From assembly GCF_001649575.2 (NCBI RefSeq), contig NC_051451.1, positions 20,799,187 through 20,863,186 of the forward strand: 64,000 bases of DNA. Reading direction: 5' to 3'. Below, piece after piece: positions 40,901 to 51,896 of the stretch; positions within the stretch are counted from its first letter, which is position 1; every line of letters starts with the position of its first letter. The stretch comes from Kryptolebias marmoratus (lineage: Eukaryota; Chordata; Actinopteri; Cyprinodontiformes; Rivulidae). A program made the translations under genes and the position numbers. The notes below the pieces were generated by a model. The model saw only the letters and a list, made by a program, of their open reading frames with translations, had not been told where the DNA came from and searched no databases.

Positions 40901-42060
40901 GCTAGCTTCACAGTACTATTATTATTGAGCTCAATCCATATATTTAAATTAGTCATTTCTGCAACAAGCACCTCAAACTGGCAAGAGAAATGAATTTGTT
41001 GCTTATTATCTTTCTCACTACTAAATTAAGTATACTGTTACTCACAAGGGATTACATGCTGACAGACTCTATGTCTTTCTATTTTTTTGTTTTTGTCCCC
41101 TCCCCTGTCTTTCTTTCTTTGTAACTTCAACTATGTGGAACCAAATCCCACTGCCGGGTCCCTTTTGATCTGAAAATGATCAAAGAAGTATCTTTTTTGC
41201 CTCCAGCTCATCATTTTGCTGTCCCTACTGGCCCATGCATTGTCATTGTATCAAAAACAATTTAAGACGTAGCTGGAAAGTCTTTGAATACACAGTTCAG
41301 CTAATGCAACGCTCGTCATGCTTATGTATGACATGTTTTTGTTAATAAAAGCAGTCGTAAAAATCTGCTTCTTATGGTTTCCTAATCAGTATTGTGTAAC
41401 AGTTTAATAAAAGGGGAAGTGTTTTATTTCTTCTGATTGTATTTTGGCCCAGAGAGCACTTAATAAGGAACAGGCAACATTATTGGCTTCTTTGGTTCAT
41501 CTGTTTGCCTGAGATACAGCCAGCTTTTCCCTGTTGTGTACCTCTGATGCTTTTGGTCGGAAACAGAGGTCTGTGAGCCATCTGCCTTTTTTCCAAATGT
41601 GTGGATTGCTTATTTCTTGAATGTGTTTATTCGTTTAATTAGTTTTTTAATTTAATGGGTTTCCCTTCTTGACCTGACCACAGTAAGTGGAAGACAAAGA
41701 GATGGCTAAATTTAATTAGAATCACTTAGTGGAGGCACTTTCTCTGAAATGCTTTTCTTTCATTTCTTCTTAGAAGTTTGTTCAAGTGATGATGCTTTGA
41801 CAGGCTTTCATTCGTTGCGAATCAGAGCTCCAGTTTTAATGTCACACTAGACCAGCCAGCAATGATATCCAACATGAGAACATCTGCTGGTTCTAAAATT
41901 TTAACATTTTTCTTTGAGGTTTGATTTTTAGCAAGAAAGACAAACATTCTTTCAAGACCACATAATCTGATAAAAACCGCATGAACAAGATACCAAGTTA
42001 TCTGAAGTGCTTGGAAAAGAGGATGTGCTGGAGAGGGAACAAAGGTACACGAATATTAAA
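31946..42060. other. Intergenic between sfrp5 and golga7b, part 2
   Basis: No protein-coding gene recognised. Overlapping frames around 33014-33261 and 37117-37519 are short and occur in several frames or strands at once without family similarity. Simple repeats include a (TG)n run at 36103-36133 and an A-rich tract near 39696-39740. A stretch at about 41440-41830 has two TAATTA cores and looks less degraded than its surroundings; it is listed in the findings as a possible conserved element. Confidence 0.6.
36103..36133. repeat. (TG)n microsatellite
   Basis: TG dinucleotide array with one interruption (TC). Similar shorter arrays occur at about 43694-43710, 47079-47094 and 48086-48098. Confidence 0.9.
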
Positions 42061-42475
42061 AAGAAATTAAAAAAAAATGAATGCTTAACATTTTACTGCC
42101 TTTAATGTAAGAGTTTTAAACTAAAACTATGTTATGCTGCAAAAGCATGAAATGATAGCTATTTTGGTAAAATCGTGTGAACAATAATATGCGTGATCTT
42201 GTGCACTTTGGTAAAATGTGTTAGCTCTCAGAGAATATGTTGAGGATGACTCTCGACTATTACCACACCAATTTAAGTTTTTTATGTTGGTTAAGATTGA
42301 TTAGCTACAGTGACCATCAAACTGGATTGACTCCCAAACTAAAACAGTCATAGATGTACATTTAATGATAACTCTCTGATAGCTTCATTTTGCTGACCCT
42401 ACAGACAAACACACACATAAACAGACACAGGGCAAAACACTATCACCACTTTGCTTTCAGCAGCAGGCAATTAGA
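42061..42475 (+). repeat. Dispersed palindrome-headed repeat, copy F
   Basis: Forward intergenic copy. The head is decayed ('gaatgcttaac' near 42079), but the body is clear: 'gttttaaactaaaact', 'gtgttagctctcagagaatatgttgaggatgactctc', 'accacaccaatttaag', 'gttaagattgattagcta', 'gattgactcccaa', 'tagatgtacatttaatgat'. The tail is the best preserved in the window: 'cagacaaacacacacataaacagacacagggcaaaac' broken by short changes, then 'gctttcagcagcaggcaat'. Confidence 0.8.
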
Positions 42476-42812
42476 TACCAAGTACAAAAGTACACAAAGG
42501 ATTAAAAGACATGACTTGTCAAAACTTATGGTTGTTTTTGTTATCTAAATTATTTGGAGGTTTTTATTGAGGTGTTTATTTGCTGTTTAAAAAAGTTCCA
42601 ACCTAATACTTTTCTGAAAAGTTTTCATTTCCTGTCATGTTGTAAGAGAACAAGATCTCTTTCACTGTGAGAGATTCTCAACTCGCGGTTAAGTCAATAG
42701 GAGAGGGGTGTTTGCTGTGGCGTAAAGCCCAGATGTCTTGAAGATAGAAAACACTGCATGCGCAAGCGAAAAAAAATATAAAATTAATAATAACCTCCCT
42801 TAACCTTCCTTA

Positions 42813-42911
42813 CTTTGGAACGCGCAGCCCCTATTTCTACTCAGCCAAGCTTCAATTGATGCATTTAAAAATCATCTAAAGACATTCTTTTCTAAGCAGG
42901 CTTTTGGTTAG
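42813..42911 (+). pseudogene. C-terminal codons of a LINE reverse-transcriptase ORF
   Basis: A 32-residue reading frame ending in TAG translates as LWNAQPLFLLSQASIDAFKN followed by HLKTFFSKQAFG. This resembles the C-terminal end of L2/CR1-type LINE ORF2 proteins (pattern LWN-LP...S...FK..LKT.LF). The upstream part of the ORF is absent, so this is a 5'-truncated dead copy whose 3'UTR continues to about 43103. Confidence 0.65.
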
Positions 42912-43103
42912 ATGTAGGGCTTTGTGGATATTTTGTTGGGTTCTTTATCCCATTTTACTTCTACATTTTTATGCTTTTATGTTTATATGTCTATATAGTT
43001 ATCTATTTTGTAATTATAGATGCAGTTTTCTTTGTTTTATTGTGAAGCACTGTGTGATATCTTTAATAAAAGTGCTATATAAATAAACTGTACTTACTTA
43101 CTT
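42912..43103 (+). mobile_element. LINE 3'UTR and TTAC-repeat tail
   Basis: Continuation of the truncated LINE. The segment contains 'ttttattgtgaagcactgtgtgatatctttaataaaagtgctatataaataaa' in interrupted form and ends in an ACTT-type tail ('acttacttactta') at about 43090-43103. The 'gtgctatataaataaa' terminus is the standard 3' end of several fish LINEs and of SINEs mobilised by them. Confidence 0.75.
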
Positions 43104-44198
43104 AAAAAGGAAGCAGTGGAAACTCATGATGCAGTGAGGATTGTACATGCAACTCAACATTAACAAGAAACATGTCAGGAAAATTTTGACTGAATGTTTT
43201 AGGAACACAAACCTCCCTGGAAATACAATCTGCTCTCAAAGTTTTCAGCTTTCATGTGATTTTCCAAGAAGGGGGACAGGACAGCATTCCAGGATGACTC
43301 AGTCACTCGCCCACACACACTCACACAAAGACATAAATCTTATCATAAAATACTTATTCTCTTTGTCTTTCTTCATATAATGTTTTATGGGACATAAAGA
43401 CTGCTGAGGCTAACACTTCTAAGCAGCACAGGTGATGACATGATTAACCTGATAATTTGAAACCACATTAACCAAGAAACTTGTCCAAGTGTTTAATGCT
43501 ACCTCAGCACTATGAGTTTAAGGACACTGAGCAAAAGAGTAAAAGTTTTTTTTTCTTTGTCAATATCACCGTCTTCAACATTTCACATCATGAGCTCCAA
43601 ATAGAAACTGTCAGTTTTGGTGTGTAGCTCAAACCCAGAATGTTTTGCTGTAATAAATATTTCATGAAATGTGTAATGTGTAAAAAGCACTGAGTGTGTG
43701 TGTGTGTGTGCAGTGCTATGGGTCATTATGATAATTTAAGGCTGCGGCAAAGCTATTATTTTTCTGCTGAAGTGCAGATTTACACAAACTGAAAGACTGG
43801 GGATGAGATGTAATATGAAGGCATTTTCTTTCAGTAGTCCTTTCAATATGAAAAGGAATGTACATGTACAGCCATGATGGACGTTTGAATGTAATAACCC
43901 TGCAATTTTCTTCAGCTTGCTTACATTTGCTGGAAATCAGCTCCAAACTGAGTCGTTAGGGTTTTCCTATCTCAGTCAGGATGTAACAGAGATCACATTT
44001 CTGACAGTTTTGTAAACAAAAATAAACACACAAACAATTACAAACCATCCAGCACAGCTGCTTCTTTGTCATAACATTATATACAAATGCATAACTGAGT
44101 TTCTGCACTCATCAGGCGGAGCAGATACAAAATATCTGAAATGTTATTCAAGTTTTGAGCATGTTTAGGAGGCATTGGTTGCTTTGATTTTAATCATT
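43104..44198. other. Intergenic, no gene recognised
   Basis: AT-rich sequence with a (GT)n run at about 43694-43710. Short frames at 43141-43380 and 43716-43946 show no family similarity. Confidence 0.6.
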
Positions 44199-44410
44199 CA
44201 TTACTGCCTGGCTTTCGTCTTTCAGTGTTGAGGCATAATGTTGTTGTCTGTTAGTAACATTTCTCATGAATCACTAGACTTGTAGTCTCCAATCTGCGAC
44301 GGTGGACATTACACAGATTAGGAGTTACCATGTATGGTTAATTTTCCAATCTAGTAATAAAGTAAGACTAAATAGAGCTAAAATTGGCAAATGCTGAAGT
44401 TTTGTGCAGT
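44199..44410 (-). repeat. Dispersed palindrome-headed repeat, degraded copy G
   Basis: Reverse-oriented and partial. The tail end is readable on the plus strand as 'actgcctggctttcgtctttcagtgttgagg', then 'gttgtctgttagtaacatttctcatgaatcact', which mirrors the tail and 'catgagatattttgctaac' block of copies C-F. The body is heavily diverged, with 'agagctaaaattggc' near 44375 as the last landmark. Confidence 0.5.
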
Positions 44411-45899
44411 CTTCTAAAATTTCAGCAATGGTGTCTGTGTCATGAGGGCAACTGAGAATAAATATCCATTTTGATACATATGCATGAAATGTTCACTGTG
44501 TGTGTTTCAGCAGACTGTGACGTTTTCTCTCCTGTCAAAGCTTTTATACATGTGAGCCATCTCAAACCTGCAGAAAGCAAACAATGTGATGAGATGTTTC
44601 TGATAAGTCACAAACAAAGACAATACAAACAGTGTCAGGTCATTATTTAAGTAAAGCCATAGAAAATATAGAACAAAAACATTCCCATTTCTGTGCTGTA
44701 ATGTTGTTACAAAGCTTGAAGGAAGCAGAGCAAGCAGAGGTGCTGAATAACTATCAAACGAGACACGCATGTTAACACACTGATTGTGTTTCAACACAAA
44801 CTCTCCCAAATTTCCTTTAATGTGCAAAGAGTGCATATTTTCATCCTGCCTGCCAGCATTGTAAATGTCAACATCTTCTTGTTTTGTTTTGTTTTTTCCC
44901 GTAGTCTTCAGTCTGCAAAGGAAGGAAAGCACGATACTGGCAAGGGACTGAAATCATTGAGCTGAAGAAACATAACAGAACGTCATCTCAGACATTGTAT
45001 ACAAAAATATGCTCATGTGGATATAAATACACACATCCCAAAGGAATCTGTGCTCATTTGTGATTAGATCCGCATCTTTTCAAGCAATCTAGAGCAAGCA
45101 GCGCAATTCTGGCAAGTAGAATAAATTCTGAATTGTCAAAGCTCTTCTGTATTAGCTTTAAATTCTATCAGGATTCAAAACAACTGAATGAAGGGATGTT
45201 TGTAAATATGTTTGCAAAGAAAGGAAAAGATCATTTCAGCAAATTATGACATGATATCAGCAACAAAAGAAAAGGGGAGTTTTTCCTCAAACAGGTGATA
45301 AACACAGTCTTTCCTTTAAATTACTTTCATTTTATTAAAAGCCTTTTCGTATCATTGGGCTCAAAAATATGACATTTTAACTGACTTCCCTATTTCAGTA
45401 GCCCATATGAAATTATCTAAAAGGTTTACAAAATTCTGAGGAAAATATGGCTATTCCTAAAAGCGTACATACAGAGCTTCGAAGTGGACTTCAATAAATG
45501 TTTAATATAATATGTTTTTAATGGCGCATTAGACCTATGGGTAACAGGATAAGTTACTGGAGCATGACCACTTTGCACAAGAAACATCTTACTTTTAAAG
45601 GACAGCAACAGCAAATACCTGCACAGCATTGCCAAGGTACAGTAATATAAAAAGCAAGCACACTCATAGAAATATCTGAAGATAAAACTACAGAGTTAAT
45701 AATGATTTCTTTGTGTATCTGTGTAGCAAGATTTTCCCAAATTGAAAGTATTATTTCAGACATATTGGAGATCCTTTCAAACCCTGTTTCCAACTTGTAG
45801 AACCCAAAACCTTCTTCTGGATGGCCTGAGCAAGCCTTTATGATCACAGTATGTCACCACATTTCACAGTGGAAAAAATATGATTCTCTTTTAAGAAGA

Positions 45900-46400
45900 A
45901 GAAAAATGCAGGAGAACCAAGCTTAGGATGGGTGGCCATCTGCCTCAACTGGCTGGGGTTTGAGAGGACAGGAAAGAGACAGATAAACACAGAAGGATTG
46001 GTCAGGGTGTAGTTTCTTTCAGAAGAAAAATACAAGTTAATGACAGCAACAATTACATGTACAAACATAGAGAACAGAGAGAGAGAGAAAAAGACAGCAA
46101 AGTGAGGAAATGAAATCAGTTTGCCCTCCAGCAGTCTAAGCCTATAGCAGCATAACTAAGGGATAGCTCTGAAACCAAAGCCAATCCTAACTATTAGATG
46201 TCTTAAGCTTTGTCTTAAAATTAGATAGGGCATCAGAAACAGGAAGTTGGTTCAACAAGAAGCCTGATGACTGAAAGCTCTGCCTCCCATTCTACTTTTA
46301 GAAACTCTAGGAACCACAAGACAACCTGCAGTTTGAGAGAGGAGTGCTTTGTGAGGAAAATTTAGAACAATATGAAATTGAATATAAGATGGGGCTCTTA
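45900..46400 (+). repeat. Teleost interspersed repeat ('ctatagcagcataactaag' family)
   Basis: The segment contains landmarks of a very common fish repeat: 'ggtggccatctgcctcaac-tggctgggg', 'tacaagttaatgacagcaa', a GA-rich run at 46074-46090, 'ccagcagtctaagcctatag' running into 'cagcataactaagggat', and 'ctctgcctcccattctactt' running into 'ttagaaactctaggaaccacaag'. I recognise the block from repetitive DNA in many teleost genomes but cannot assign it to a transposon class from sequence alone. It is non-coding and lies about 0.6 kb before golga7b exon 1. Confidence 0.75.
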
Positions 46401-46795
46401 CACACACACAAATTCTTCCATTTTTAAAGCAAAAGAGAGTAGTACTTTAGAGGGTTTTGGAAGTTATAACAGCTCATAAGCTTGACTTTGACTCAGTACA
46501 GAAATCTGGATTTTTATTTGTATATGATTATTGTTGTTTTTGCTCAGGAGCTTCAGTTTCTGGCTCAGACAGTTTGAAACTTGTAGTATTCCTACGGGTT
46601 TTTTTTTTTCTGAAGAGACAAGTTTTTGTGTGCTCTGAAGTGTATAAAATTGAAAAGGAAACTACTGCAGGTTTGTTAATTTATCAAACAGTTAATAAAA
46701 TAATCACTACTCCACAAGTGAAGCCACATAAACTCCCATGATTCCCCTAAACTAAACAACTCAACAACCTGACAGTGTAGATGTGTAGGTGGAGG

Positions 46796-46958
46796 TAACG
46801 TATAGACCAGCGGTAACGGCATCCCGCAGTCCCGCACCAACACGTGCACGCGAGCTCGTGCGCCCATTACCCAGCCAGCGGCTGTAGTCGCGTCGTCCCG
46901 CACAGCCCGAGCACACGGTGGTCTTTTTCAGCCCGGGACAGAGCCTTCTCACTGCAGC
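46796..46958 (+). promoter_or_regulatory. golga7b: CpG-rich promoter and 5'UTR of golga7b
   Basis: About 18 CpG dinucleotides fall between 46799 and 46935, in sharp contrast to the CpG-poor surroundings. The block ends just before the golga7b start codon, and no TATA box is visible. This is the expected form of a broadly used CpG-island promoter. The ATG has a good Kozak context (A at -3, G at +4). The CpG-rich block lies between the upstream teleost repeat and the first coding exon. Confidence 0.75.
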
Positions 46959-46970
46959 ATGGCAGCGGAG
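46959..46970 (+). CDS. golga7b: golga7b exon 1 (12 coding nt: MAAE)
   Basis: First coding exon of the Golgin A7 family member B gene, encoding only M-A-A-E before the donor GTAAGA at 46971. Human GOLGA7B begins MATEFHNLQE, so MAAE joined to FHNLQE of exon 2 (phase 0) fits the family and separates it from GOLGA7, whose N-terminus differs. The full protein is 158 residues (4+42+51+34+27). GOLGA7 and GOLGA7B are small peripheral membrane proteins that act as accessory subunits of DHHC S-acyltransferases: GOLGA7 with ZDHHC9, GOLGA7B with ZDHHC5. They stabilise and localise the enzyme at Golgi or plasma membranes. Confidence 0.92.
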
Positions 46971-49900
46971 GTAAGACATTTCTGAAAGATTAATCCGCTT
47001 CTTTTCCTCCTGTTTGCCCCAACAATTGCAGGTTGAGACGGCAGGAATCGCTGAATGTGTTGCTCGCAGTGTCGCCGGTGTGTGTGTGTGTGTGGCTTGT
47101 CGTTATTTAGATGAATGTTAATAGTTTAAGTCTGCAACATCCTGATGAATGTGAACTCGGGAGAATCATGTGAGGCATTTTAAATTTATAACTAGTATTC
47201 GCTAATTAGCTTCTTTTATGAACAGATTGCATTTTTAAATGAATTGCATCGAGTTTTGCTCCTTATTTCTCCTTTTTACACACACTGAGAGCAGATAGAC
47301 TCAAAACTGAAGGGGCTGTTGATGCAGATGATGAAGACCATGATGAAGGAGCAATCAGCACCATGGACAGGGACAGTCTCCTCTTGTCTTTCCATCATCT
47401 TTGAAATAATTTGGCTTTATCTTTGATTTTTTGAAGTGTGTCCCCTTGACAAACTTTTGATATAATTCTCTCCGGTGGAGTTTCATTCCCTTCGTGCAGC
47501 TTAAATTCATCATTAAGTTTAAAACTAAAACCTATAGTTGCACAATTGTTGTTCAGACAGGGTCAAATTGAACAACTAGTTGTCTGAAACAGAATTCATG
47601 GAAGTATTTTTAGCTTCAGTAATGCCTTGTAGGTCTCAGGCCATCAACACATACCCCCCACCCCCTCTCCTCAGTGTCCTTGGTGATGTCACATGATGCT
47701 GAAGACAGAGCTGCCTTACTTATCATAGAGATGATCTCACCAGAGGACACAGTTTCTACTTTGCATGTTTGGAAGAGCACGTTCATGCAGGCGTGTGTGT
47801 GTGTGAGCTCTCCATACACCAGAATGCATCCAGTTAGTAGTGCAGTAAGTCAAACATAACAGCACTGCAGGTAAAAATGCAGCGAATAGGAAGCTGGGTT
47901 CAACTCAAGATTGTACTTGTGTTTTCGTTTTCTTGTTGGTTTTTTTTGCATGACATCAGCTATGACTCTGATATCCTCTGGTGGTCTGCCAGGACTCTGT
48001 TCCAATTTCCATCAATTACTTGAACCCAGATAAACATGCATGCTCAGAAACACATCATTCACAATAATATATTTGGTGTGTATACGTGTGTGTGTGTGTA
48101 TGCCTGTGTGGGCCTAGGACAGATTTTCACCTCGCAGCCCATCAATTATCCACGGCATATTTAATGCGATTGAGCTGCTGCAGTTTGCAACCATCAGAGA
48201 TTGGGTCAAAAGATAAGCACTGCTTCCAGTTCATGCTTTCACTCATTTTATGGCGTTTATTGTTTGTCAAGTCAGCAGCAAAACATGGCATGAAGTGACC
48301 CAGTATCCTCACAGCATCCAGCAATTCCATTACTTCCAGTTCTTCCTCTCTATTGGTAGGCTCACTTTGGCATGAGAATTACACTGTTGGGGGGGAAATG
48401 TGCCAAAGAGAGACTGGCAGAGTCTGAGCTCCATGCTAAAGCTGGTTCCATCTTTATAAAAAAAGATCCATCTAGATTTTGTAAACATTGATTTCTGAAC
48501 CATTCATTTCTACACTCCTGGCTAAGCCACCTTATCAACAGAAATGTTGCCAATCCCAAGAGATCAGGCATAATATGAAGGGATAAAAATCAAGAGCTGT
48601 TCATTAGAAAAATACTGAAAGAGTTCAATGAGACTAAAATGAAATATCTAACAGTGAGTTCCTTCACTGTGCATGCTATAATTGTCTGAGTGTACCATAA
48701 ATGTAATGTCTGCCCACTGGCAGCACTCACCCACATTATCACTGTGTGCTCCTTAAATTGGAGTGACTTAAGCAAGTAGCATGTCTTGGTAACTGCAGGA
48801 ATAAAGAGAGACAGCTGTCACCAGAGTGCAATATAAAAAAGAAACTAAAAGATTTCTGAAGGGTACCGATACAGCCACTGCTAAAAAAATTGAATATAAC
48901 GTTGGAGCAAAGAACAAACTCCTACATTCTGATGCATGAACTGTATAACACATGTTGAGAGAATCAAGATAAAAGGATATATTACAGCTGCTTTCAATGG
49001 CTCATTAGGGTCACCATGGTAGCCACACACCTGTGTCTGTCCCTCCCTGATTGCCAAATTAATGAAAGGCAGAAAGAAAGTAAGACTCAAACACACTGTG
49101 CGAAAACTACAAGTCAGATCCTATAAGTTCTTAAACTTTTCTTAAAGCTTTTTCTGCTTCTCTTTGACACTTCAACATCTCAGTCTGTGTACCTTATTTA
49201 GGTGAAGGAAATGGTTAAATTTGAACCTTGATATGCCATACAGAGAGGTAAACATGAGCAGTGAGCAAACAGAAAACATTTAGAAAAAGTCCAGATATAG
49301 CTGCACAACAGGACAATTTAAATCTTTTAAGAAGTCACTGCATGCAGCAGCCGAGTACAAGCCGTCTGGTTGCTCATTGTGCATTTATAGAAATTAATCA
49401 CGTAGTGAACAAGGCACTACTTTCATCTCTACAACAGAGCAATAATAATAGAATAATGAGCAGAATGTTAACAGTTTGTAAATTCTGGGTAAAACAGAGT
49501 TTGATTTGAAACCATCTCTATGGTTATGATTGATTTAGTCCTGAATTCCTTTGCACTGTTCAAGTTAGAGATAAAGAATTTATGGCAAAATCTTTGGCTG
49601 TCAGTCCAAATAGTTTGAGCGGGTATAATTTATTTTGCATGATTCCCAACCACTAATTAGGGGACAAGTTCTAAAGTAGGTACTGCTAATAAAGAAAAAA
49701 ACTTTGTAAAAGTATGAAATAGAATATAAGAGAGATGAACACCGATCCCTGTGACATTTAGCAAGCAGCATTTCGTGAGTGACATTTACAGTATAAGATT
49801 TTAGGGAAAAGCATGAAAGAATATGTGGAATAAAGAAAACCCTTATCAGAGCTGCCCTGTTGAATGACAGCAACTGCCTGAAACCCAGCAGTTTTTCAGT

Positions 49901-51179
49901 TTTATTGATTTATCAGGCAAGTGTTGGGTCACATGTCCTGTGATCACGTCTTTCTATCAATCCTTCTTACGTTCCCTCTTCAATCTGTAGAGCATATATT
50001 ATTTCTTTTTTATTCAAATGTCATTCATTTAGTTTCTGTTCCTTTACCTTCATGTCTTCCTTAGCCATTTTTACTACATTATAAGACATTTTTTTCTTTC
50101 TGTTGTTTCCTTCTGTTTTTCTTTCTGATTTTTTCACTTTTTTTCTATAATGTTTGTCTTTCCTTGTTTTTCACTTTTTAATTCACACAACAGGACACTC
50201 TGGAAGGCTTTCACCTAGAAGCAAAACTTAAAGAATGCTTACACTAATTACTGGAGTATTTTTTGCAGTTATATTTGTGAAGAAAACATGTGAAACCTGC
50301 TTAATCTAAATGAAGGACATCCTTTGGCTTGTTTTTTTTTTCTTTGCACTTAGAGTCACTTTCACCTGAAGTTGAAACAAGGAGCCTGTGTTAATGTAAA
50401 GAGGCCGTCATTCAACCCGCTGATCCTAGCTCAGATAAACGATGCTCAACCATGTGCTGAAGACTGCACCTATTAATTGAACGACTGATTTATCATGATG
50501 CTCCAAAGATAGAAGCTGTGTTAGACAAACAGAGAAAGCAAAGAGAAGGATATTAAAAGCTCCGTCAGTGAGATGATTGTGGCTGATAGCAGATGAAAAT
50601 AGGACCTTAGATGCTATTCCTGGCTCTGAGTGATGTAGGCTCGCTTCATATAGAGATGAAAGACCGGCTCTGTGCTCTGTCTGCTTACATGAACATACTA
50701 CCTTCCATTAATAACAACATTCCTGCAGCTTGCTAAACGCTGGAACTCAAACACAGTGAAAAGCTGCACAGATTTTAAGCAATCTTGTACAAACATCAAA
50801 TAATTTACAGTATTTCTTACGGTCCCCTATTTATTCCACATATTTTCTTTTTTTTAATTCTAATGTGTCACTAATTGCCATCCTCTTGATGGAAGTAATT
50901 TAGATCAGCAGGGGACAAGTTTGGGTGTAAAACATACAAGTCACTGCCAAAGTGCTGTAAGGAGGAGTCTTTCAGAGTGTTATTACTGCAGCTGGGCCTG
51001 TTGATGCTGAAAAACTGCACTTAACGTGCTAAATACTGTAAACATTGTTGCTAACAGATTAAAAATACAAAATATGCTTCCAACAGTGTAGCTTTTTGCA
51101 CTTGTGATATCAAGCAAAGTGAGGAAAATTGTGTATTTTGAATCTCAGTGTTTCCAACTCTGTTTGTGTATCTCCTTAG
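46971..51179 (+). other. golga7b intron 1
   Basis: 4,209-bp GT-AG intron (donor GTAAGA, acceptor ...ctccttag). It contains a (TG)n run at about 47079-47094, a pyrimidine-rich low-complexity stretch around 50010-50190, and no coding exon that I can support. The stretch at 50340-50720 is relatively GC-balanced and looks less decayed than its surroundings. Confidence 0.85.
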
Positions 51180-51305
51180 TTCCACAACCTTCAGGAAATG
51201 CAGCACAGCGCGTTGTTGGTAACAAAGGTGTTCATACAGAGAGACTACAGTGAAGGAACCGTGTGCCGATTTCAGAACAAGTTCCCTTCAGAGCTCAACA
51301 ACAGG
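51180..51305 (+). CDS. golga7b: golga7b exon 2
   Basis: Encodes residues 5-46: [20 protein letters not shown], then [20 protein letters not shown], then NR. The [19 protein letters not shown] block is the hallmark of the GOLGA7/Erf4 family. Both boundaries are phase 0, with acceptor ...tctccttag and donor GTGAGC. The FHNLQE start identifies the B paralogue. Confidence 0.96.
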
Positions 51306-51743
51306 GTGAGCACAAACTCCAAATTCACCTGCTCCAACTCAGAAAGACTGCTGCCAACACACTGCCCTGTTAGCTGTAAGGCTAAATGGTTTTTTGATCT
51401 AATCATTATTTTTGCTTATATTTTAGAACCTGAAAACATCTAAACTTTATCTAATATAAATTTAACTAATGCTGATGATAATTGTGTTTATGGTTTTTGA
51501 ATTGAACTATTTGGATGTGACTTCGCTGCTATGTTATGAGTAACTAATCAGACCTGTTTCCAATAAACATTCACATTCATCCAAATATTAATTTGACAGG
51601 AAAAGCCTTATGGTTGACTCAGTATTTGAATCTTATTGAAAAGTTGTCTGCATTGATCACTGATTGCTTTTAAAGTTGGAAAATTGTGTCACTTTAAACT
51701 GATTTTTTAAAAAAAAATAAACTTACTCTTTGTTTGTATTTAG

Positions 51744-51896
51744 ATTGAGAGAACTTTGCTTGAGGAGACAGTGAAGACCCTGAACTCCTATTATGTGGAG
51801 GCTGAAAAAATTGGAGGTCAGTCGTACCTGGAAGGATGCCTGGCTTGTGCAACAGCTTATATTGTCTTCCTCTGCATGGAAACTCGCTATGAAAAG
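51744..51896 (+). CDS. golga7b: golga7b exon 3: family core with acylated cysteine motif
   Basis: Encodes residues 47-97, starting [20 protein letters not shown] and continuing [20 protein letters not shown] then [11 protein letters not shown]. The GCLAC motif places Cys78 and Cys81 where human GOLGA7 is palmitoylated (Cys69 and Cys72). The following hydrophobic run forms the membrane-facing helix of the family. Acceptor ...tgtatttag, donor GTAATA, phase 0 at both ends. The preceding intron (51306-51743) is only 438 bp. Confidence 0.96.

Noticed and set aside
46676..46979. Minus-strand frames across the golga7b promoter as an antisense gene
   Set aside because: The long frames are explained by high GC and CpG content; translations are low-complexity Arg/Ala-rich without family similarity.
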